Shown here: one piece after another, positions 25,625-31,541 of the stretch
How positions within the stretch are numbered: the first letter of the stretch is position 1
How the letters are laid out: the number at the start of each line of letters is the position of its first letter
Assembly: GCF_002873335.1 (NCBI RefSeq)
Contig: NZ_MCUW01000016.1
Location: forward strand, 1 to 31,541
Source: Vibrio sp. 10N.286.49.B1
GTDB taxonomy: Bacteria > Pseudomonadota > Gammaproteobacteria > Enterobacterales > Vibrionaceae
Length of the DNA stretch: 31,541 nt
Direction: 5' to 3'
Notes under the pieces: model-generated
Told to the model about the DNA's origin: nothing
Database searches by the model: none
Seen by the model: the letters and a program-made list of their open reading frames with translations, nothing else
Made by a program: the position numbers and the translations under genes

Positions 25625-26392
25625 CTAATTGCTGTCTAAGAAAGAAGTCAAAGGACTCGATGCTACCGCATGATTAACGGTACCGGCTAGGCCACTTTCG
25701 TAAGCGAGACGACCAGATTCAACTGCCAGCCTAAAAGCTTTCGCCATTGCCGGTGGATTCGCAGCAGCAGCAATGGCAGTGTTGACCAACACAGCATCTG
25801 CGCCTAATTCCATCGCGAGAGCGGCATGAGAAGGCGCCCCAATGCCCGCATCAACGACAACTGGTACGTTAGCTTGCTCGATGATAATTTCAAGAAAGTC
25901 ACGCGTGACTAACCCTTTATTACTGCCAATCGGCGCACCTAGCGGCATAACCGCCGCACAGCCAACTTCCTCTAACCGCTTACACAAGGTTGGGTCAGAA
26001 TGGCAGTAAGGCAGAACAATGAAACCATCCTTAACCAATTGTTCTGCCGCTAGGAGCGTTTCAATCGGGTCAGGGAGCAAGTACTTAGGATCAGGGTGAA
26101 TCTCAAGTTTTAACCAATTGGTACCTAATGCTTCACGAGCCAAATGGGCCGCAAATATTGCATCTTTGGCATTTTTAGCCCCTGATGTGTTCGGTAGTAA
26201 ATTTATGCGACGTTCGATTAGAGGTCGAAGAATGTCATCATCTTGTGAATCTAGGTTGACTCGTTTTAACGCCATTGTCGCCAACTCAGAACCGCTCTCG
26301 ATAATAGCGTCGACCATCAGTGATTTATCAGCAAATTTACCTGTTCCAGTAAACAAGCGAGACGTAAATGTCTTTCCAGCTATTGTTAACAT
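25625..26392 (-). CDS. thiG: Thiazole synthase ThiG
   Basis: A 255-residue TIM-barrel enzyme that assembles thiazole phosphate from DXP, dehydroglycine and ThiS thiocarboxylate. It follows E. coli ThiG across its length: [48 protein letters not shown] (Schiff-base Lys in WLKLE), [20 protein letters not shown] and [12 protein letters not shown]. The start is the ATG at 26392, one base after the thiS TAA; five further in-frame codons from a TTG overlap thiS and are not used in E. coli. thiS and thiG are therefore coupled. Confidence 0.95.
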   Translation of the reverse strand: MLTIAGKTFTSRLFTGTGKFADKSLMVDAIIESGSELATMALKRVNLDSQDDDILRPLIERRINLLPNTSGAKNAKDAIFAAHLAREALGTNWLKLEIHPDPKYLLPDPIETLLAAEQLVKDGFIVLPYCHSDPTLCKRLEEVGCAAVMPLGAPIGSNKGLVTRDFLEIIIEQANVPVVVDAGIGAPSHAALAMELGADAVLVNTAIAAAANPPAMAKAFRLAVESGRLAYESGLAGTVNHAVASSPLTSFLDSN

Positions 26393-26393
26393 T

Positions 26394-26597
26394 TTAACCC
26401 CCGGCAATGGCTTGGAATACGTTGATATTCATGTCTTGCTTCAATAGGTATTCGTCCCAGGACGTACGCGCAACAATGTCATCGTTAACCGCGACTGCAC
26501 AACCATGGGTATCAATCGAAATCATTTCTAATAACCCCTTCAATGTCGTTGATTGCTCAACATCCATATCGGCATCATTAAGCCTTATCGTAATCAT
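26394..26597 (-). CDS. thiS: Sulfur-carrier protein ThiS
   Basis: A 67-residue ubiquitin-fold protein ending in the diagnostic Gly-Gly (FQAIAGG). ThiF adenylates this end and it is then turned into a thiocarboxylate that gives sulfur to ThiG. The start overlaps thiF by 20 bp and the stop nearly abuts thiG, so it is made in step with both partners. Length is normal for ThiS. Confidence 0.95.
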   Translation of the reverse strand: MITIRLNDADMDVEQSTTLKGLLEMISIDTHGCAVAVNDDIVARTSWDEYLLKQDMNINVFQAIAGG

Positions 26598-27369
26598 TTA
26601 ACTTTCCTTCCTGATATTCGTTGCAGCAAACGGTGCATGTCGGGTCTTTCTGTATGTTGAGCGACCGCCAATTCCCATTTAAGCCATCAAAAATCTTTAA
26701 TTTTGGGCTGGCACTTAATGAAACGTTGCCGGCAAGTTTTATCGTTTCAAGTGCTTGATATACTCCTATCATGCCCACTACCGGACCAATAACGCCGGAC
26801 TCAGAACAACGCTGTGCCGATGCAAGTTCATCAAAAGGATAAAGGCAGCGATAGCACGGTATAGACGTTTCTGTATTAAAGCGAAAAACACTTATCTGAC
26901 CGCCCCACCCAATCGCAGCCCCGGACACGAGATCTGTTTTGGTCATGTAACACGCTTTGTTTATCGCCTGGCGAGTTCGCATGTTGTCACTACAATCAAG
27001 CACAATGTCAGCAAGTGATACCTCTAATGACAATTGTTTTCCATCTAAATACTTGCTCACCGTACGAACGTTTATCTCTGGATTTCGGTCCATAAGTTGT
27101 TGCTTTAGTGCCTCTGTCTTTTTACTTCCAACGTCTTGTTGTCGATAAGCAATTTGACGAGGCAAATTAGACAATTCAATGACGTCCTGGTCTGCAATGA
27201 CCAAACGTCCAATACCTGCACCAGCTAAGTACAATGACGCTGCCGTTCCCAAACCGCCACAACCAATGATCAACACATGACTACTTAAAAGGCCTTGCTG
27301 TCCTGATTCGGCAATGTCTGGAACACTTATCTGTCGAACATAACGCTTAAATTGCAAGTCAGCCAACAT
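26578..27369 (-). CDS. thiF: ThiS adenylyltransferase ThiF
   Basis: A 263-residue E1-like enzyme. It has the nucleotide loop [13 protein letters not shown] (about 34-46), [28 protein letters not shown], zinc cysteines in CYRCLYP and CTVCC, and the Cys of [12 protein letters not shown] that matches the persulfide-forming Cys of E. coli ThiF. It activates ThiS. It overlaps thiE by 11 bp and thiS by 20 bp. MoeB is the paralogous alternative; the thi context decides for ThiF. Confidence 0.95.
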   Translation of the reverse strand: MLADLQFKRYVRQISVPDIAESGQQGLLSSHVLIIGCGGLGTAASLYLAGAGIGRLVIADQDVIELSNLPRQIAYRQQDVGSKKTEALKQQLMDRNPEINVRTVSKYLDGKQLSLEVSLADIVLDCSDNMRTRQAINKACYMTKTDLVSGAAIGWGGQISVFRFNTETSIPCYRCLYPFDELASAQRCSESGVIGPVVGMIGVYQALETIKLAGNVSLSASPKLKIFDGLNGNWRSLNIQKDPTCTVCCNEYQEGKLNDYDKA

Positions 27370-28588
27370 GAGAACGTTTCCTCATGATCATGGAAAACTT
27401 GTCAATCGCACCTGGTATGTCCTGCGCCAAGGTAATAGCTCTAACGACCGCTAGACTTGATACCCCACAATTCCAGACCGGTGCCGCTGTTTCAAGGTCG
27501 ATACCACCGATTGCAACAGTGGGATAGCCAACCGTGTCCGCGTAGCAAATCGTATCAATCAGTTGTTGGTACAATCCCAACCTAATCAACCCTTGTGGAC
27601 GTGAAGGCATATCCTTAGTGGTCGTCGGAAATATATGACCAAGCGCAATGTAGCTTGGGCTAATCTGGACAATTCGAAGTAGTTCATAATAGCCATGCGT
27701 TGATAGTCCGAGTCTGGTACCGGATTTAGCAATTCGATTGAGATCGGCAACCTCAATATCTTCTTGCCCGAGGTGCACTCCAAAGGCGTTATGCTTAAGC
27801 GCCAGCTGCCAATAATCATTGATGAACACTTGAGCGTCATATTGTTGACCAAGTTCAATCGCCTTTTTTATCTGAGACTCTAATGTTGAACAGGCCGGAT
27901 CTTTAATTCTCAACTGAATCGTTTTAATACCTAGCGGGAGTAATTTCGCTATCCATTCAACACTATCAACCACCGGATATAGACCAAGGTCCATTTTATT
28001 TAGGTGGGGAAATTCTGTTTCGCATGCCTTTACTGCCCACCCCACTTGTATGCCTAGTTCTTTGTCTTCAATAACTGGTACTGGAAAGTGTTGATGTTGA
28101 TGCGGCCATGTTTCACGTGAAACACTTCCCGCCCTCGCCAAAACCAGTGCATCTTCGAGAGGAAAGTCCAAGAGGAGAGACACTGCGAACCACGCTAAAT
28201 GACACGCAGTATCTTCAATAACGTTATCCCCTGATAACGCTCTAATACTTTCACTGTTGCAAGACCAAGCATCCAATATACCAACGGGATGTTTGACATT
28301 AAGGTACACACATCCAGGCCGAGCGCGATTCAACATCTCATAAACGGTCGCCTTTCCCATCTTATGCTCATAAAGCAGCGTGTAATCAACACGGCTAGAT
28401 GGGCTCGATGCCAAAACATCACTGCTCACAGTAGTTCGATAACCACCACTTACCAATTGAATATCCGACGTTAAGCTTGTCCCTAATTCCACTGCGTCGC
28501 TATCAAAACCCGCTACCTTCGCTAAACAAAGAACGGTTTCAATATGGCCTTTAATAAACGGATTGCTGACTGGCAACAGTATTTTCAA
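27359..28588 (-). CDS. thiE: Thiamine-phosphate synthase ThiE with an N-terminal ThiD-like remnant
   Basis: A 409-residue protein, about twice normal ThiE. Residues about 200-400 are a complete ThiE barrel: [18 protein letters not shown] (221-230), [16 protein letters not shown] (270-277), GLSTHG (294-299), [10 protein letters not shown] (316-325) and VAIGGI. It joins HMP-PP to thiazole phosphate. Residues 1-190 are not ThiE. The segment [38 protein letters not shown], in part, follows the C-terminal end of ThiD-like HMP-P kinases (GTGCTLSSAIAAELAKG...LEEAV), but the GTGC anion loop is lost (EDTAC). It may be a decayed ThiD domain kept for structure. Residues 156-160 (VSRET) are encoded by a perfect parS site. 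thiC stops 9 bp upstream; thiF overlaps. Confidence 0.9.
   Translation of the reverse strand: MKILLPVSNPFIKGHIETVLCLAKVAGFDSDAVELGTSLTSDIQLVSGGYRTTVSSDVLASSPSSRVDYTLLYEHKMGKATVYEMLNRARPGCVYLNVKHPVGILDAWSCNSESIRALSGDNVIEDTACHLAWFAVSLLLDFPLEDALVLARAGSVSRETWPHQHQHFPVPVIEDKELGIQVGWAVKACETEFPHLNKMDLGLYPVVDSVEWIAKLLPLGIKTIQLRIKDPACSTLESQIKKAIELGQQYDAQVFINDYWQLALKHNAFGVHLGQEDIEVADLNRIAKSGTRLGLSTHGYYELLRIVQISPSYIALGHIFPTTTKDMPSRPQGLIRLGLYQQLIDTICYADTVGYPTVAIGGIDLETAAPVWNCGVSSLAVVRAITLAQDIPGAIDKFSMIMRKRSHVG
28109..28124. promoter_or_regulatory. parS: parS centromere site inside thiE
   Basis: TGTTTCACGTGAAACA, identical to the site at 24450-24465 and 3.66 kb away. Here it is inside the thiE reading frame, coding for Val-Ser-Arg-Glu-Thr. 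Confidence 0.95.
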
Positions 28589-28597
28589 TGGTAACTC

Positions 28598-30754
<2,157 letters not shown>

Positions 30755-30802
30755 TCATAAACGAAATTAAATAATAACGCTATTCGCTAAATGTTACATT
30801 GT

Positions 30803-31186
30803 TCAAGTTTTCATCAATAATTGAAAACCAATCCACGCAGCGGAAATACTCAGAACAACATTAAGCAAAACGTTTAGCCCCATTTTAAGAAATGCGCCTT
30901 GCTGCATAAGAAGCACGTTATCCATAGAAAAAGTAGAAAATGTTGTTAGGGCTCCCAAGAAACCTAACCCTATTATCTGCCTCCATGGCTCTGCTACCAT
31001 CAGTTCGGTTTCAAACGCTGCGATAAGTAAACCCATAATGAAAGAACCGATTACATTCACGGTAAGTGTACCGTAGGGAAAGCCTCGACCAAAAAGTGAC
31101 ACACATAGCTCAGAGATCAAATATCGAGAACAAGCACCAAATGCTCCCCCAATAGCGATAAAACCTAAAATTGAAAATTGCCCCAT
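30803..31186 (-). CDS. crcB: Fluoride ion exporter CrcB (Fluc)
   Basis: A 127-residue membrane protein with four hydrophobic segments, the usual length for CrcB/Fluc. Signatures: GGAFGACSRYLIS, FPYGTLTVNVIGSFIMGLL (conserved Asn) and GFLGALTTFSTFSMD (conserved Phe/Thr). Two copies form a dual-topology fluoride channel. The start is placed at MGQFSILGF; the open frame runs 22 codons further but those residues lie outside the family. The ribosome-binding sequence is weak. It lies upstream of the thi operon on the same strand, but no terminator is seen between the two. Confidence 0.93.
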   Translation of the reverse strand: MGQFSILGFIAIGGAFGACSRYLISELCVSLFGRGFPYGTLTVNVIGSFIMGLLIAAFETELMVAEPWRQIIGLGFLGALTTFSTFSMDNVLLMQQGAFLKMGLNVLLNVVLSISAAWIGFQLLMKT

Positions 31187-31486
31187 AAACTGAATCCAAA
31201 TTATAAAAAGATATTTAGCTAATAGTATACGACGAGATGATAATTTCGACACAAGAGTGCGAAATTTATATTTCCACCTTTAGCATATATCTACAACCAA
31301 GACGACAATATTTCAAACGTTACAGGCGTCACTTTACAAAGAGAATAATCATTTTCTATAAAGCCATTAGCATAAACGATGGCAAAACCTAGACGTTAAA
31401 GAAGATAGGCGATAGCTGAACAATTTTATTGGAGAGTCTATTTAAGCAGCGATGAGGAAGATTAGAGTGTATGTACAAATGTAAAA
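31187..31486. other. Intergenic region between crcB and the tRNA/rrn terminator
   Basis: About 300 bp without a credible gene. AT-rich. On the minus strand it must contain the crcB promoter; TATACT near 31226 and TATAAT near 31200 are weak candidates. I looked for a fluoride riboswitch ahead of crcB and did not find its conserved GGCGAUGG and CUGACG-like words. Confidence 0.5.
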
Positions 31487-31512
31487 AAGCCCTAGTCTTT
31501 CGACTAGGGCTT
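31487..31512 (-). terminator. Terminator downstream of tRNA-Asp
   Basis: AAGCCCTAGTC (31487-31497) / GACTAGGGCTT (31502-31512) with a 4-nt loop and, on the minus strand, a trailing run of six T. It follows the tRNA 3' end by 8 bp and probably ends an rRNA/tRNA transcript. Confidence 0.9.
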
Positions 31513-31520
31513 AGTATAAG

Positions 31521-31541
31521 TGGCGGAGTGGACGGGACTCG
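31521..31541 (-). tRNA. tRNA-Asp, 3' end only (partial)
   Basis: The minus strand reads CGAGTCCCGT, then CCACTCC, G and CCA at the end (31521): part of a T-loop, T-stem 3' arm, acceptor 3' arm, discriminator G and encoded CCA. This fits tRNA-Asp, whose E. coli form has GTTCGAGTCCCGTCCGTTCC before GCCA. Only 21 nt are inside the window; the anticodon is not visible. Confidence 0.8.

Noticed and set aside
31335..31356. Fur-box-like AATAATCATTTTC upstream of crcB
   Set aside because: Only about 13 of 19 consensus matches in AT-rich DNA, and far from the crcB start.

Overview
The window looks like origin-proximal DNA of chromosome 1 of a Vibrio or close Vibrionaceae relative. This rests on Escherichia-like gene order with Vibrio features: ubiD-fre, trxA/rho beside rhlB-gppA, recQ-rarD, a csrB RNA, a thiCEFSGH operon and two perfect parS sites (TGTTTCACGTGAAACA). 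The species was not determined.

Left to right: (1) 1-~290 is the promoter (P1 and P2) and 5' leader, with boxA, of a ribosomal RNA operon transcribed leftward out of the window. (2) 347-4354, minus strand: an unknown exported protein, ubiD with an unusual duplicated C-terminal module, a [2Fe-2S] ferredoxin and fre. (3) 4413-6242, minus: trxA and rho. (4) 6351-9162, plus: rhlB-gppA. (5) 9181-12221, minus: yhhQ behind a preQ1-I riboswitch, and recQ with a small DUF3630 gene. (6) 12426-13993, plus: rarD and a RhtB/LysE exporter. (7) 13994-14792: no protein gene; it holds the regulatory RNA csrB with a far-upstream VarA/UvrY box. (8) uvrD, minus, with a LexA-like box. (9) 17222-19760, plus: a bufferin-type RiPP operon (bufA-bufB-bufC-doxX). 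(10) 19829-22454: a small unknown protein resembling the H-NS oligomerisation region, then a Bcr/CflA efflux pump divergent from a LysR regulator. (11) 22615-24402: an M24 Xaa-Pro aminopeptidase. (12) 24425-30742, minus: the thiamine operon under a TPP riboswitch, with one parS site at its terminator and another inside thiE. (13) crcB, then a terminator and the 3' end of a tRNA-Asp, probably the last gene of a second rRNA operon read leftward from outside the window.

The interval therefore seems to lie between two rRNA operons of the same orientation, with oriC1 probably to the right. Most genes are ordinary core genes. The items that stand out are the MNIO/bufferin operon with a hairpin between precursor and enzyme genes, the UbiD tandem module with complementary losses, the decayed ThiD-like domain on ThiE with a parS site inside its coding sequence, the SD-masking preQ1-I switch, csrB, and a mini-ORF just behind the TPP riboswitch. 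No CRISPR array, insertion sequence or prophage was seen.
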